From Rallus limicola (taxonomy: Eukaryota; Chordata; Aves; Gruiformes; Rallidae): 64,000 bases of DNA. The position numbers and the translations under genes were made by a program. The first letter of the stretch is position 1. Each line of letters starts with the position of its first letter. The stretch spans positions 3,708,501-3,772,500 of the forward strand of contig JAKCOZ010000041.1 in NCBI GenBank assembly GCA_022605955.1, written 5' to 3'. Shown in pieces: positions 1 to 12,180 of the stretch. The notes under the pieces are model-generated. The model was given only the letters and a program-made list of their open reading frames with translations. It ran no database searches and had not been told where the DNA came from.

Positions 1-52
1 TCTCTCCCCCATCCCACTGGGGCAGACTGAGTGAATGGCTTCATAGTCACAG
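1..52 (+). mobile_element. Possible 3' tail of an avian endogenous-retrovirus LTR, cut by the window edge
   Basis: The first bases, 'tctcccccatcccactggg' followed by a 'gactgagtgaatggc' block, resemble the last part of a common bird LTR. In that family a pyrimidine-rich 'ctctcccccatcccac' block precedes a 'gagtgagcgagcggc' block just before the end. Most of the element would lie left of the window. The final bases of the LTR are too diverged to place its boundary. Only about 50 bp support this call, so it is tentative. Confidence 0.4.
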
Positions 53-1189
53 AGGAATTTCTGGAAGAGATATGGAAATTAGGGCTCATAATACAGTATT
101 AAAGGCTACAAGATGCCAGTTTAATGACTGGAAAATAGGTAACAGGCTCATTCTAAGGAGCAGACAATGTAGTCATTGTTCCTGAACAAAGATTTTTCAT
201 CCTATACGTGCCCCTGATCTCTGAGGAGGTATTTTCCTTCTGACTAAGAGGAGCATGGCACTGTCAGTGGGCATATGCAAGAGAAGCAAAAGCATTTTTG
301 CCAGTGATTCTGAGTTTCTAGCCCTTACCTTTCATCTGTTGTTTTTAAACCAAAAAACCCAACCCCAAAAGCTTCCAAGATACTCAAAACCTCAAACATG
401 TTTAATCTTCAGTAGTATAGGCTCCCAAAAACATTTGGCTTTGACAATTTGGGTTTTTGAAATTTTGCCAAAATCAGAAAAGCTCCATTGAAGATGTTCC
501 ACGTTGTTTAATTACACTGCAAGTAACAATGTTATCTAGCTAATTGTCATTATGATGTATTGGCTGTGGACAATACCTTGGCACTTTGGAACCCATTAAG
601 CCCAGGAATTTTAGTGTGGCAGAAACTCACTATTTAAAATTTTGGTTGCAGAAGAAGAACAAGCATTAGAGAAAGAAGCTACAACTGTACTCAGATGAGC
701 TTTGCAGGTTCATTTTTGCCTTTTTCCACTTGTTCCAAAGTAGACCACAGCTCTAAAGAGATTACAACTGCAAAATTCAGGTCCAAGTATTATATACAAT
801 CAATCAGGATGGTTTAACATTGCCAGCCTTTCCCTTGTCCTAGCTTTCTGCAGATGCAGAATTTCAGCATGATGATAGCAACTGCTTTATTTCTGATAGA
901 AAGGCCAACTCCAGCAGAAAGTGACCCTACCAAAGTTTTTCTACTTTGATTCCTAGCTGGCAGTTTAAGAGTATTACAGTAAACATATGAGGCAGAAATC
1001 TCATACACAGCAGTAGGTATGAAAAGGCATATAACATACAAATATAACTCACTAAAAAAATATTTTGACTAATGTACAATATCCACCAGATTTGGACTTG
1101 ATACTGAAAAATCAGGAAAGAAAAAGAAAAGCAGATTTCAAATTGCTGCTACATGATCCAATGCTCTTGGAAAAAGACAAGGATCTTCC
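53..1189. other. Unique AT-rich DNA, nothing identified
   Basis: There is no repeat, RNA gene or convincing exon here. The open frames are short, lie on both strands and show no recognisable protein pattern. A small A/C-rich patch lies near 351-372. Confidence 0.6.
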
Positions 1190-1265
1190 TTATGAATCAC
1201 AGAATTGTAGGGGTTGGAAGGGACCTCAAGAGATCGTCAAGTCCAACCCCCTGCCAAATGAGCTC
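1190..1265 (-). mobile_element. CR1 LINE, short 3'-end fragment
   Basis: Read on the minus strand, this is the last about 75 bp of a CR1 retrotransposon. It has 'gggttggactt', then 'aggtcccttccaacccc', then an 'attctgtgattc' terminus. On the plus strand this appears as 'aatcacagaattg' followed by 'gttggaagggacctc'. CR1 copies are usually severely 5'-truncated, so a very short copy with an intact 3' end is normal. Homology fades into unique DNA near 1265. It has no coding capacity. Confidence 0.85.
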
Positions 1266-3367
1266 GATTTTAGCTCAGGATCTGAACAGAGTCATAGAAA
1301 CATCAGCAAATCTGTACTGGAGTTACTGTGATAGCAAAAAGGAGTAAACTCAGTACTTACTCCCCACGGGGGTATGGAAAACACATGAGAGAAACTCAGA
1401 AATTAAAAGATATAATTACCAAAAAATGGGGACTAAATCAAAATGTCTCTCTGAAATGGAAGGTTTCAAAATCCATTGTTACATTTTTAATGCAGTGAAC
1501 AAAATTTCTATTTGAGAAATTATATTTTCTTAATAATCCAAACAACTCTTTCACTGTAGCAATTATTATTATCCTATTTAAATAAAAGACCCGTGTTTCT
1601 GCAGTAATTATACCATATCCCTAATTAATTATTACTCAAAATATCTGTTAAAATTCTTGCCAGCCATTTAGAAACAGACACAAATTATCCCCTTTGATCA
1701 GACTTGCATTGCTAAAGGCACATTAAAAATACAGAGAGAGTCTGGATAAGCTTTACAAAATTGTCAATAAAAGCAGAATGATGTTAACTCCTGCAGCAGC
1801 CCTTACTCTGCATATCCAGAATTTGATTGCATGGGAAGAGAATTGCTCTCTTTAGAGAAGAGGTCAGTACACACCCCCAACATTAAATTGTATACAGTTT
1901 AAATGAAAACAATTTTAAGACACTGTGAAAGAGAGTAAGGACAAAAAAAAAAAGCCCCCAAGAGTCTTGTGAGCTTCAAATCACATTACAGTTAAATAGA
2001 TGATACCAACTACACTGACTCTGAAAGGCTGAATACAACCCCTGGATGTCTATCACACTGCCAAATAGTTATAAGAAAATAAACCTGGCTAGAGAACGTG
2101 ATGCTAAGCTGCCAGTCCTGTGAAAAACTCTAAGGATCTTTAATTCCCATGAACAGAATCTCTATTTTTTAAAGATTCCCGTGAAAGACTCATGACAGTG
2201 AAGATAGATGCTTTTCACAATCCAAATTTGTGATGCTCCTGGATCCAGTCTTAAAATCTCTGATGTTTTTTTCACTAAACCTTCCCTGGAGTTCCAAGTT
2301 CTATGTCAGAGTCCTAATTTCTAAGAAGAAATACAAGGACACTGTCTGTACATGTTTTCATTAGAGCTTTGGAACCAGTTTTAAAAGGTACTAAAATATC
2401 AGATGTAATAGGCATTGTATAAAGAACTCAGTGCCATTAATCCATGGCCAACATGAAATCCTTTTATGCAATTATTTTGGTCATTTCTAAACAGTCACAG
2501 GTAAATTATTAAATAATTTCCAGTACTCTTAAGTGAGCATGAGAAGACCAAATTTAAACGTGATGTATGCTAGAAATGTATTTATAATCGGAGAGCAATT
2601 ACACATACCTGGGTCAAACTCCTTTTGGTTCAGAACTCAGAAAAGGCTGAGGCAGTTTTTTTTCTTTTTAGAACTATTTGGCTTCCTGGAGATGTTTTCT
2701 TGCCTCTCAATGACGTAGCTCGTGGAAGTCCAGGAAAATATACATTACAACATATGTCATACTACTCACAAGAAGGTTGTTTTTTAATTCAGATATCACA
2801 GTTCCTCATCCATACCCTCACAGTCTTTCACAGAACCACAGATTAAATAACACTTTAAAACCCCCAGAAGTACAAAGAACCCTGAGCTATGATGTTACCA
2901 CTCATTCACTTGTTAGATCTTAAGGTTAAAAACAACCCAACTAATGAAAATATGATTTATGGAAAAGTCCAGTGAGATTCTATACAAGCAAGAAATTACT
3001 TTCCTATAGTTTATTAGGCCAACTATTGAACTCAGCAGAAAGAACTCTTCCTTGTATCTAGTTCAACAAAACAAAGCCAGGACACCTCTGAGGCTGTCTG
3101 GAGGTCCTGTTTAATTATGCAGATATTTCAGGCTCTGTGAGTAGCTCTGTATTTGCACTGCACAGCATGGCTGCAGTGGGAAGATCACTATTTTAAACCC
3201 AGAAAGATATGAAAAAGTAAGTAAAATCAGCACTTGAAAAAAAGTGGTCAAGAGCCTGAACTGTAACTAAGTATAAACTTTAGGTGGAATATTTTCCTCT
3301 AAGAACAGATACATTGCAATACAGTAGATAGATTTCTTTCAATATAGTCACGTGCATGAATCAAGCT
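1266..3367. other. Unique AT-rich DNA, nothing identified
   Basis: This is AT-rich DNA with a poly-A run near 1944-1955 and a T-rich patch near 2657-2670. I saw no repeats, exons or RNA genes. The short open frames on both strands look like chance. Confidence 0.6.
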
Positions 3368-3737
3368 AGAAGCATTGTGGGAGGACCTTACTGCAGCCTT
3401 CCAGTCCCTGAAGGGAGCAGAGACACAGGAGGGAATCAGCTTGTTAAAGGGCAGAGACTGGCAGGACAAGGGGGATGGAGTGAAGCTGAAGGAGGAAGGT
3501 TTAAATTAGATCTTAGGGGAAAGTTCTTTCCAGAGAGAGTGGTGAAGGGCTGGACCAGGCTGCCCAGAGAGGGGGTGGGTGCCCCATGTCTGGGGGTGTT
3601 CAAGGCCAGGTTGGCTGGGGCCTTGGGCAACCTTGTGTAGCTCCAGGCCTGGAGGTTGGTGTCCCTGCCTGTGGCAGGGGGTTGGAGCTCTATGATCCTT
3701 GGGGTCCCTTCCAACCCAGACCAGGCTGGGATTCTAA
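3368..3737 (+). mobile_element. CR1 LINE, 5'-truncated copy (subfamily shared with the 24.2 and 37.2 kb copies)
   Basis: This is a plus-strand CR1 fragment covering the end of ORF2 and the 3' region. It starts near the 'tgtgggaggacc' block, passes through 'agggagcagagacacagga', and ends with 'gtcccttccaaccca' and 'gggattcta'. By eye it is about 90% or more identical to the copies at 24181-24840 (opposite strand) and 37231-37626, with the same diagnostic words such as 'ggaggttggtgtccctgcc'. The terminal octamer is slightly degraded. A plus-strand frame stays open to about 3640 and stops where the ORF2 C-terminus ends in this family. It is 5'-truncated and not functional. Confidence 0.93.
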
Positions 3738-4700
3738 GCATGCTCTAAAAAGTCCCCAACAAAAATACCCACCCCAAACCTAAACACAAACTAAGGGGCT
3801 TCTCCACCACCAGCCCCCACCTCCCCGATATGTAACGGGTGATGCTAATGGGAGTTTTGTGCACTTCAAGAAAAGCATAAAAAGTAATTCCCATATGCTG
3901 CATTTGCCACAGGGAATTTGTTACATTCACTGATGTTAAATTAGGCCATTGTGTATACACTTTAGAAACCGAGTCAGGCCATAAAACCTCCTACATGTTA
4001 TTACTTGAGCATTCATTCCTCAGATTGTCTCTTTGCTGATATTAAAGTCTGAATGTTGTTCATCAGAGAGTGACTGATAATAAAGAAGTGATTGACAAAC
4101 TTATTACTTGGCTTTAAAAATAAGTTCTCCCAATTCAAAAGATTCTTCTCAAGTCCAGGGAGACGTGGCTTGTTCTTTGTAGCAGAAGGCTGTAATTGGA
4201 AAAAATATACACAGAGGAAAACCTAGGCTTGGCTTGTATTTAAACTGTGTAAATAACTAGATACATAGTTCTTAGTTGAAAATATCTAGCATGGCTTAGG
4301 GAGGGCAGTATGAGCTAGGCTGGGAGTGGGGGATTCCACAGCTCATTGCTCTTCCCCGTACTTCACCCACCAGTCTAGCAAGCTGGCTCACCCCGCGGCA
4401 CGCTCTTCAGGCTGCTGCTGCAGTAAAGTCAAGCATGTACAATAGTGCCATGGGATGTCCCTTATCATGCAGGCAGTGCCCTGAGCCCATATCCCCATGT
4501 GCCTTGATAAGCAGGGACATGATTACATATCCATTTAACTCCACTGCAAACCTAAACCACTTGGAAAAAAATGATGCCACTCTTTTCCCCCAGGACTCTG
4601 CTTGTTCCCAGGCCCTTCTTTCCTGCCAGCAGATGGGAAGCTGGATGAGCTCTCTTGTCCCATTCAAGCTGGTGCTGAGGGGATGAGTCAGGAGGTGAGC
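3738..4700. other. Unique DNA between two CR1 copies
   Basis: An A/C-rich low-complexity patch follows the CR1 at about 3752-3800. The part from about 4300 to 4690 is GC-richer and holds overlapping short frames on both strands that resemble nothing I know. No repeat or exon is supported. Confidence 0.55.
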
Positions 4701-5012
4701 CTGGGTCAGGAGGATGGTGGTCAATCTTTTTTCAGTGCTGCCCAGGGACAAGACAAGAGATGATGGGCACAAACTGCAATATAGGAAATTCTACTTAAAC
4801 ATGAAGAAGAACTTCTTTACCGAGAGGGTGGCAGAGCACTGGGCCAGGCTGCCCAGAGAGGTTGTGGTGTCTCCATCTCTGGAGACATTCAAAACCCACC
4901 TGAACACTGTCTTGTGCAGCCTGCTCAAGGTGATCCTGCTCTGGCAGGGGGTTGGACTGGATGATCTCCAGAGGTCCCTGCCAACCTCCATCATTCTGTG
5001 CTTCTGTGACTG
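4701..5012 (+). mobile_element. CR1 LINE, 5'-truncated copy (different subfamily)
   Basis: This is a plus-strand CR1 fragment of about 310 bp. Landmarks in order are 'cagtgctgcccagggacaag', 'catgaagaagaacttcttta', 'ccaggctgcccagagaggtt', 'gggggttggactggatgatc', 'ggtccctgccaacctcc' and a degraded 'attctgtgcttctgtgac' 3' end. The diagnostic words differ from those of the 3.4, 24.2 and 37.2 kb copies, so this is another and probably older subfamily. The left boundary is approximate. The frame includes the ORF2 C-terminus but is truncated. Confidence 0.92.
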
Positions 5013-7081
5013 TGGTGGCAAGAAGGGCTAAGCACAAGGACATGACAGCACTGACAGCAGCAGCAGCACAGGTTCATGATGAATTGGTGCAACTCTAACT
5101 GACTGGGAGCACTTCACACTGTACCCAAGATGATCATGCAGTAAGCTGCCATTGAGAGAGGCCCTTCTGCAACTTTAGGGCCTCTCCTGGTTACACATTT
5201 CCTTCTTTGGGGCAAGACTAGACCCTGCCAGAAGAAAACTATTCCCTGCATCTACTGTGTTTATTCTGCTACTTATATAGCTGTCTGAGACAGTTTATTG
5301 CAAGGTCAGGCTAACAACAGTGCTGTCACCAAGAAAGCACCAGGAGCAGGGAGGAAACCACACAAGCTGTAATGTCAGGTGTGCCTTGTTTGTAGGAGCA
5401 GTCCCATAGCTCTGACTGCAGTGGTGTAAATAATCCTTCAGTGCCAAGGGTTGAAGCAGTTGAAAACTGCTTTTTGATTCATTAGGCTCTAAATTAAGGT
5501 CAGAATTGCTTATTCTTTACTTTCAATGAACTTTTTCCTTTAAGTACCAAACGACAAATGCACCAGCTTTCAAGCATGGAGACTAAACTTCAGCAGCTTC
5601 TTCTCTTAAGCACCAGCCTCTGTTGCAACAAAGTCAGAGAGATTCAAAGAGAGGATTCAGAGTCCTGCTTGGCACAACCTGCAGCCTGAAAGTGAAGCAT
5701 GGGTATAGGGGTTTCAAAGAGGCCAGGAAGGCAAAGTCTTCAAGTCTCCTGACCTTGGGATATTTTGCTGAATTTCGCATCTTAATAATTGTAGACATGT
5801 GGAAGCAAAACAAGATGAAAACAAAACCTTACTATTAGGAGCTGTGCTATGGGATAATGTCAGCTGATTTCATGATCTTGGCTCAAAATAACTGAATACA
5901 TAATCTCTCTCAACTCTCTTCCTCACCTCCTGTTTTCTTTTAATTCTGGGCCAAGTCAAAATCCCCCATGAGCCGGGTGCTGCTAACCTTCAATTTCTGT
6001 CAGCATAGTTTACCATCAGTCTGAAATCCTCAATCATGAACTTACACACCGTTACCTGAAGCAGCTGCTTCTTATTCTAGTTGACCTTTTAAACTATCAA
6101 AGCTCATTTTTTAGTCAGGGTCATCTTTCCTCTGCTTCCCCTTCCTTTATCCCTTTCTTTCTCTCACCCAAAACTCACATATCTGCTGAAAAGCATGTTA
6201 CCTCTTGGACTCATCTGTCCATAAATAACAAAAGATTTACTGTTTATTTAAGAGAAAACATTGTTTTTCTGTATCTATTTGTTTACTTCTCAAACAGCAT
6301 TTAATTTTAATTTGAATTTCAATTCACATCTTGTTTCCTGGCTGCTTCGCAAGAACTGAATTTGAAGAAGTCCAACAGCCAAGGGTTGTCAAATAGTGTC
6401 TAGCCACACACATACACAAAATTGCAAAGGACCTTATATTTCCTCAGAGTGCATGAATATAAAAGCTATTTCTAGGAAAGTCAGAGACTGTAACAATGTA
6501 ATGTTGTTTAGGACTCCAAAATCATAGCTAGTTCTCAGAAGCATACTTCAGATTTTATTCATGTGAAGAAGAGTCAGGCTAGTGCAAAGGTACAGAGCAG
6601 CTTTGTGTCACTGCAGGTTGTGGTGTGAACAGGATTTCTGACAGTTTGACTACCAGTGAATTTGCCCTAGAGAAGAATTTGTTTTGGGCTCTCTTAATGT
6701 GAAAAACTTGAATACTTGGCAAAATTGGGTAGGAGAACAGGCATTGAATTCTAACAAACTAAAGAACATGCAAAATGTATCAGTGACCTTTAGCTATAAG
6801 GACCCTGGATGAAATAAGCATCTAGATTTATGTATCAGAGAAGAGGCAGGCTGTTTTTCACAGGATAGCCTCAGATTTGTCCCTGTGGAAGATCAGCTGC
6901 AGCTAAAAACTCAAGGTACAACTTGTCTGTTTATAACTGACTGTCTTCTTTTGATTCTTTCCCCAGCAGACACCAATAGTGGAATGGGATGTTGATTTCC
7001 CGAGACCAGGTTAACCTCTGGCTGATCATGTAGGTCTCAAACTGATCCTGGCCACGATGAATTATAATAATAATTAGCAAT
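5013..7081. other. Unique DNA, nothing identified
   Basis: This is AT-rich unique sequence with pyrimidine-rich patches around 5915-5945 and 6125-6175. There is no recognisable exon, RNA or mobile element. Confidence 0.6.
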
Positions 7082-7546
7082 GTGAAACTACTGGAGAGTG
7101 TCCAGAGAAGGGCAACAGGGGTGGTGAAGAGTCTGGAGGCAAAGTCTTATGAGGAGAGGCTGATGTCTCTCTTGGTTTGTTCAGCTTGGAGAAAAGGAGA
7201 CCTCATGGTGGTCTGTGGGTTCCTGATGAGGAGGAGCAAAGGGGCAGGTGTTGATCTCCTCTCTTTGGGGACCAGCGATAGAACACAAGGGAACAGCATG
7301 AAGCTGAGACAGGCGAGGTTTAGGTTGGATCTTAGGAAGAGGTTCTGTCCTGAGAGGGGGGGTCAGGCACTGGAACAGGCTCCCCAGGGAAGTAGTCACA
7401 GCCCTGAGCTGGGCTGAGGGCAAGAAGCACCTGGACAGTGCCCTCAGTGCCCTGCTCTGACTGGGCTGGGCCTGTGTGGAGCCAGGAGTTGGACTCAATA
7501 ATCCTTCTGGGTCCCTTCCAGCTCAGGAGATTCTGTGATTCTATAA
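7082..7546 (+). mobile_element. CR1 LINE, 5'-truncated copy
   Basis: This is a plus-strand CR1 fragment of about 465 bp. It begins in the 'gagtgtccagagaagggcaa' region of ORF2 and runs through 'ctcatggtggtctg', 'ttaggttggatcttaggaag', 'ggaacaggctccccaggga', 'gtgccctgctctgactgggc' and 'gtcccttccagctcagga'. It ends in a well-kept 'gattctgtgattctat' terminus, so the 3' end is intact. Internal frames are broken by small changes. It is a separate subfamily from the 3.4, 24.2 and 37.2 kb trio. Confidence 0.94.
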
Positions 7547-10500
7547 TTACCAGGGAGCTTCCTACGGAGGCAGCCACAGTGTGGAATCAAGTCTAGGAAG
7601 TTTTTCCTTACATTCATGTTGGGTGCTTTTTCACTGAGGGCACCCTAGGCCTCCAGGCAGTGCTTGTTCTTGCACAGGAAGTTAATTGAGGAGTAAAATA
7701 CATTTCCTCATAATACAGAAGAAGAGTTGGGCACCAATTTTGAATTACTACTGCTGCCATTAAAACATCAGGGTTTTCCCAATGTTTTCTATAGATTTGG
7801 CAGTCCCTTCTTGTACTTGCTCAGTCAGCAAACCCTGTGGGATGGTGTTTTTGGTAGAGCAATGGCTGTCTGCCTTGCTACACAACAAATGTGCACTAGG
7901 CCAGGTTTGTGTGCACACATTGGTGTGTACCTTTTCAGGTGAAGAGAACTGTCAGTACAACTACAATTTCTGATGAGCAACTCCTGTCTTTTAAATCTTC
8001 TAGTGGGAAGAAGTCCCGTGCAACTGCAACAGCTGCTCCATCCCAGGCAGGACCTGCTGCAGGAGTGTGGACAAGGGGAAAGAAAGTATGCTCTAGTCCC
8101 ATACAGACTTTCAGGTGCCAGAAGAGCTCTGAAGATATTAAATGCTTTATTTTTTGATAGACCTAATGTATATTAGAAACTGTTCCAGTGCTCAAGATGG
8201 AGCTAAGCATCATGGAAAGCTATGTATGTCCTCCCACACATCTTCCTGCATGAATGTAGAAGCTGCTGTCTTCATGTTTGAAAGTGCAAGTTTTTTAATA
8301 AAATGTATGTTGTGGAACCATTTCCAGTTCTGCTCCACCACTGAACATTTTAGGTAAAATGCACTATTTTGTTTTACCAAATATTCTTGCAAATTATTTG
8401 GGGTATTTACAGACCTATTTTTTTCTGAACATGTTAAATCAGATCATTTATTTCCCAGAAAAATTAAAGAAGTTTCCAGTAGGGTATGGGTTATTTTTTT
8501 TTTTGCAATCTTTTCATTTACATTAATAATATAGTGCAAGCAACTCTTCATTTCATCTTTATAGGGATGATGTCATTTTGTATTTGATAGGTACCTCTTG
8601 ATCAGCAATAACAGACATAACAATAGAAGTTAAATAAAATTCAGCAAGTATTTTTAGGTATGCATTCTTTACTTGTAATTAAGGCTACATTAATCTCTTT
8701 TAGGAGGGGTATTAACTACAATATTGCTAACACCTCACCTAAGTTTAATATCTGTAAATCAGCAGTGAACTAAATCTCACCTGAAAACTACTTGAGATTC
8801 TGTTTAAAACTATTCACTAAACTTTAACACTTCTATTGATTCTTCAGAGCAACAAGAAAAATAACCAAATCTGAAGTGCAGTTTAATAATAAGCCCCATT
8901 GCATATAGCCAAAGCAGAGTCTTCCTCATTAAAATCACCAAGCCAATAGCAATAAGATTGAACTATTGCCTAGAGCTGGGGTTTTGCCCCACTGCCACGA
9001 TCCCCAACTGAAAGCTCGTCCAAAATTATTCTTGTCATTAGAAAGCCTCTATTAATCTCCATTCTAAAATTACTGGTAACCAGTCCAGATATATTTATTC
9101 TTGTATCACTGTTATTTGGTGAAAATTCTTTCATGGAAGAGACTGAACTGAGCATTGCAGCATCATTTCACTCACAGCCCTCATTTTGTTACCTTATACC
9201 ACCATAAGCTTTTCTAGTCTCCCTTAGAAAGGGAAGCAACCCATCCTCTCTTTGTTGTAGCAACACCTTCTGTGTCTGCTCTAGTATCTGTTTTTTACTG
9301 GGGGGGCACTGATAGCCAGAGTCCCAGGGAGCATTCCTGTTGAAATGGCAGCTGTACCTTGGGCACTCGTGCTAAACATGTTCCCTAGATGTATAGAAAT
9401 CCAAGGCTTGGTGCCTAGGCAGATCTACACTAGATTCTCCTCCTCGTCATCAGTTTTTAATCACCAAGCTTCAAAAAGTACAGGTTAGTTTTTGTCCCTG
9501 TGTTACAGATGGGACTCAGACAGAAGCACACTTAGGGGTATCATTTAAGCTCCACATATACACTTGCCATTTATCCTATTTCCCTCCTAACAGAGAACAC
9601 TTGGTATTTTCTGCATATGCCCTCTATATAGTGTTGCTGAGGTTATTTCTGTTTTTAAGTTGAAAAACAGGAACTTTTAGCTGTTTCAAGAGTACGACAT
9701 TGGTCTAGGTCTTTTACATAAATACATTTTACAGTAATGAATAAATACATTTTACAGTAATGAAAGAATCTTCTCATTAAGTTAAAAAAAAAAGTATAAT
9801 TAAACAATATAACAAAGGCTGAGAAGCATTAGTGGTGCTGCTTTTCTGTGGAGAAGCCAGCATACCTGGGCCTCTGAATAGAGATTTTAATGTATTACTT
9901 TAGAAATCACCACATTAAAACACAACTAAGAACTTCCCATGAAGATGGGCTTCTCTCTCAAACAAAAAGGGGGTTCTTTTGAGACTTAAGGAACAGAAGT
10001 TCAAGGTTTTATACTAAACCAGAGTAGGGACATTTGTAAATCATGATGATTTTCATGGCATGAGATACTGTTTCTTGCCTAGACCAAGATCCACTTACAT
10101 ATTCTTTTTTTTGGCACAAGAATACAGGACTCTGAAGAAACACTTGTACTGTTATTTTTTGTGATGTGTATTTCTGAGCACAAGCTGTGACATTAATCTA
10201 ATGTATGTCTCTCTGCATTAACCAATCAGCAAATTCTTCTTGAAACATTGCTTTCCCAAATCTGAGTACTGGAGGTTAGAATGTACTTAAAATGTCTGCT
10301 TATAATTTATTTCTGCTCTTATGCTTGGGTGGGTAGAAGTCTAAATATTTACACTATTTGCTACATAAGTGATATTATACTTGGAATAATTCCTGAATTC
10401 TGCAGCTGAGATTTGTTCTAGAAAGTTATGATGCTCAAAAAAGTCTGCAGTCATACATTAACAGAAAAACCCAACAAAAACCAGTAGAGATGTCAGTTGC

Positions 10501-11580
10501 TCTATACTAGAAGAAGTGGCTCAAACATAAGAAAAATTATTTTCCCAGAGTATTTTAGCAAAGAGCTTGGAAGGACACAGAAATCCAGTAGCCCAGGCAT
10601 CTGCAGCACACTGTTTATTTCCCCTCTCTCAAAGCAATCTTTAAGGATCCAATAAATCCAGATGCTACTGGGAATGGTCTCAAACCTTATACTGAAGGCA
10701 GAACTGCTCCAAGGAGGAGCAGGGGAAGACAAAGGCTGCACAAAACCTTTACACTCTCATACAGCATTCTGCCAGAATGCAAAAATCAGGTGTCTGGATC
10801 AAAATCCCACCAAGAAAACCCCCAAACCAACAACAACAAAAAACCCTCCACATTTTTACTTATAGTTATTATTTACACAAGATAATTAACAAGATAAAAA
10901 TTCACCCACATCTTTCCACAGTGCTTCACTTTGAAAGAAAAGCCTTCAAGATAGGTGCTTTCCACCATGTTTTCTGGGTGCCCAGTGCTTTGGGGTGTAG
11001 GCACTGTAAAAGGACTGTCCTTCTCCAATTTCCCAGGCACACTAGTATTGAGCATGATTCTTTCAGTAGTTGTTACCTTAGTAGGTAGGTGTCAGCTTTA
11101 TAGGTGGTGTGAAGTTGCTAGTAATTGTCCTCTCATGGAACCTTAAGGACTCATTTAGAGACTTTTTCTATACCCTCAGGTGTGCAAACCCATTGAAAGG
11201 TTTCAGATGGCAAACAGATCATAGGCATGCTCTGCAAGTATGATCACACTCTGGGAAGAGTCTAAGAAGTACCACTGTAGTGAAAGAATCTCATGATGAG
11301 CAATGGTCAATCCCTTTACATTAAAAGAAAATCATGAGGAAGAACAATAAGTGACATGAGTAGGATGGGTGGTCCAAAGTAAGGAATGTTTTTCCCTTCT
11401 CTATAATTGCTTAGAAAAATGTTAATTGGAATCCACAGAAGAATGTTAGAAGATAATCCCTCATTTCTAAGCTACAAAAATGGCTCCAGCTAATAAATAT
11501 GCTGGGACAAAACCAAAGCAAGTAGTAGCAGTAGTAAATCCAATTAAAAAATCATCACAAACAACTAGCCTGTTGTTGCA
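7547..11580. other. Unique AT-rich DNA, nothing identified apart from a short tandem duplication
   Basis: This is about 4 kb of AT-rich sequence. It contains the 23-bp tandem duplication listed separately at 9718-9763 and an A/C-rich patch around 10795-10858. No exon, RNA gene or mobile element is recognised. Confidence 0.55.
9718..9763. repeat. Perfect 23-bp tandem duplication
   Basis: The unit starting 'ataaatacattttacagta' and ending in 'atga' occurs at 9718-9740 and again at 9741-9763, identical and directly abutting. This is a simple two-copy duplication, most likely a replication-slippage event. Confidence 0.95.
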
Positions 11581-12019
11581 GTTTTGCATAGCAATGTGCT
11601 GGTAGAGAAGGAGGGGCTGCAGAGATGGCATCTGCAGCACATGGATAAGGTCAGGGAGCAGAGACCTGTGGAGAGACCCACCCAGGTGCAGCAGGTCTGA
11701 TGGGGGACTTGTGAGTCTGTGTGGGACCAGGCTGGAGCAGTCTGGGCTCGAAGGTCTGCACCAGTGGAAGGGAGCAGCACTGAGGCAATTGGTGAGGACA
11801 TAATGCCCTGACAGAAAGGAACTCAGGTTGGAGAATTTCATGGAGTCTCCTTTGGGTGGGAACCCATGATGCAGCAGCTCACCAATGGTCTCAGCCTTGA
11901 TCAGCAGCAACTCTGGCCTTGAATTGGCCAACATTTACTATCTGGAGCTTCTCACTGATTCTTGCAGGCACCATCTCTGCAGCCCCTCCTTCTCTACCAG
12001 CACATTTCTCACAAAACAT
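11581..12019. mobile_element. Fold-back (inverted) ERVL-type LTR remnant
   Basis: The arms at 11594-11628 and 11971-12005 are exact reverse complements over 35 bp, with weaker similarity about 12-15 bp beyond each. The left part (11594 to about 11878) runs in the same direction as the LTR at 42.95-43.75 kb. For example, the 'actcaggttggagaa' block at 11821 matches the one at 43363. The right part (about 11879-12005) matches the 5' part of that LTR (43007-43142) in reverse, including 'ggccaattcaaggc' on the minus strand. The locus is thus two partial LTRs joined tail to tail with large internal deletions. The longest minus-strand open frame here (11467-11934) is a by-product. There is no internal proviral sequence and no coding function. 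Confidence 0.7.
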
Positions 12020-12020
12020 T

Positions 12021-12063
12021 CACATATATGAGAATCAGCTCACAAATCACATATATGAGAATC
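12021..12063. repeat. 16-bp direct repeat, two copies
   Basis: The word 'cacatatatgagaatc' occurs at 12021-12036 and 12048-12063, a 27-bp period, just outside the right arm of the fold-back LTR. Confidence 0.9.
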
Positions 12064-12180
12064 CTCCTTAAAATCCCAGTACCAACAAAAATTCTCTACA
12101 ATTATTCCACCACCCAGCTATGTTCAGTCTCTCCTGCCCCTTCCCTCATCCAATTATTGTTCTTATCCAAAGTTTCTCAA

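Noticed and set aside
7547..7680. Possible extension of the 7.1-kb CR1 beyond its terminus
   Set aside because: The octamer 3' end at about 7530-7546 is clear, and the following sequence has no CR1 signature.
8960..9170. Possible old interspersed repeat around 'ctggtaaccagtccagatat'
   Set aside because: The similarity to any remembered family was too vague to support a call.
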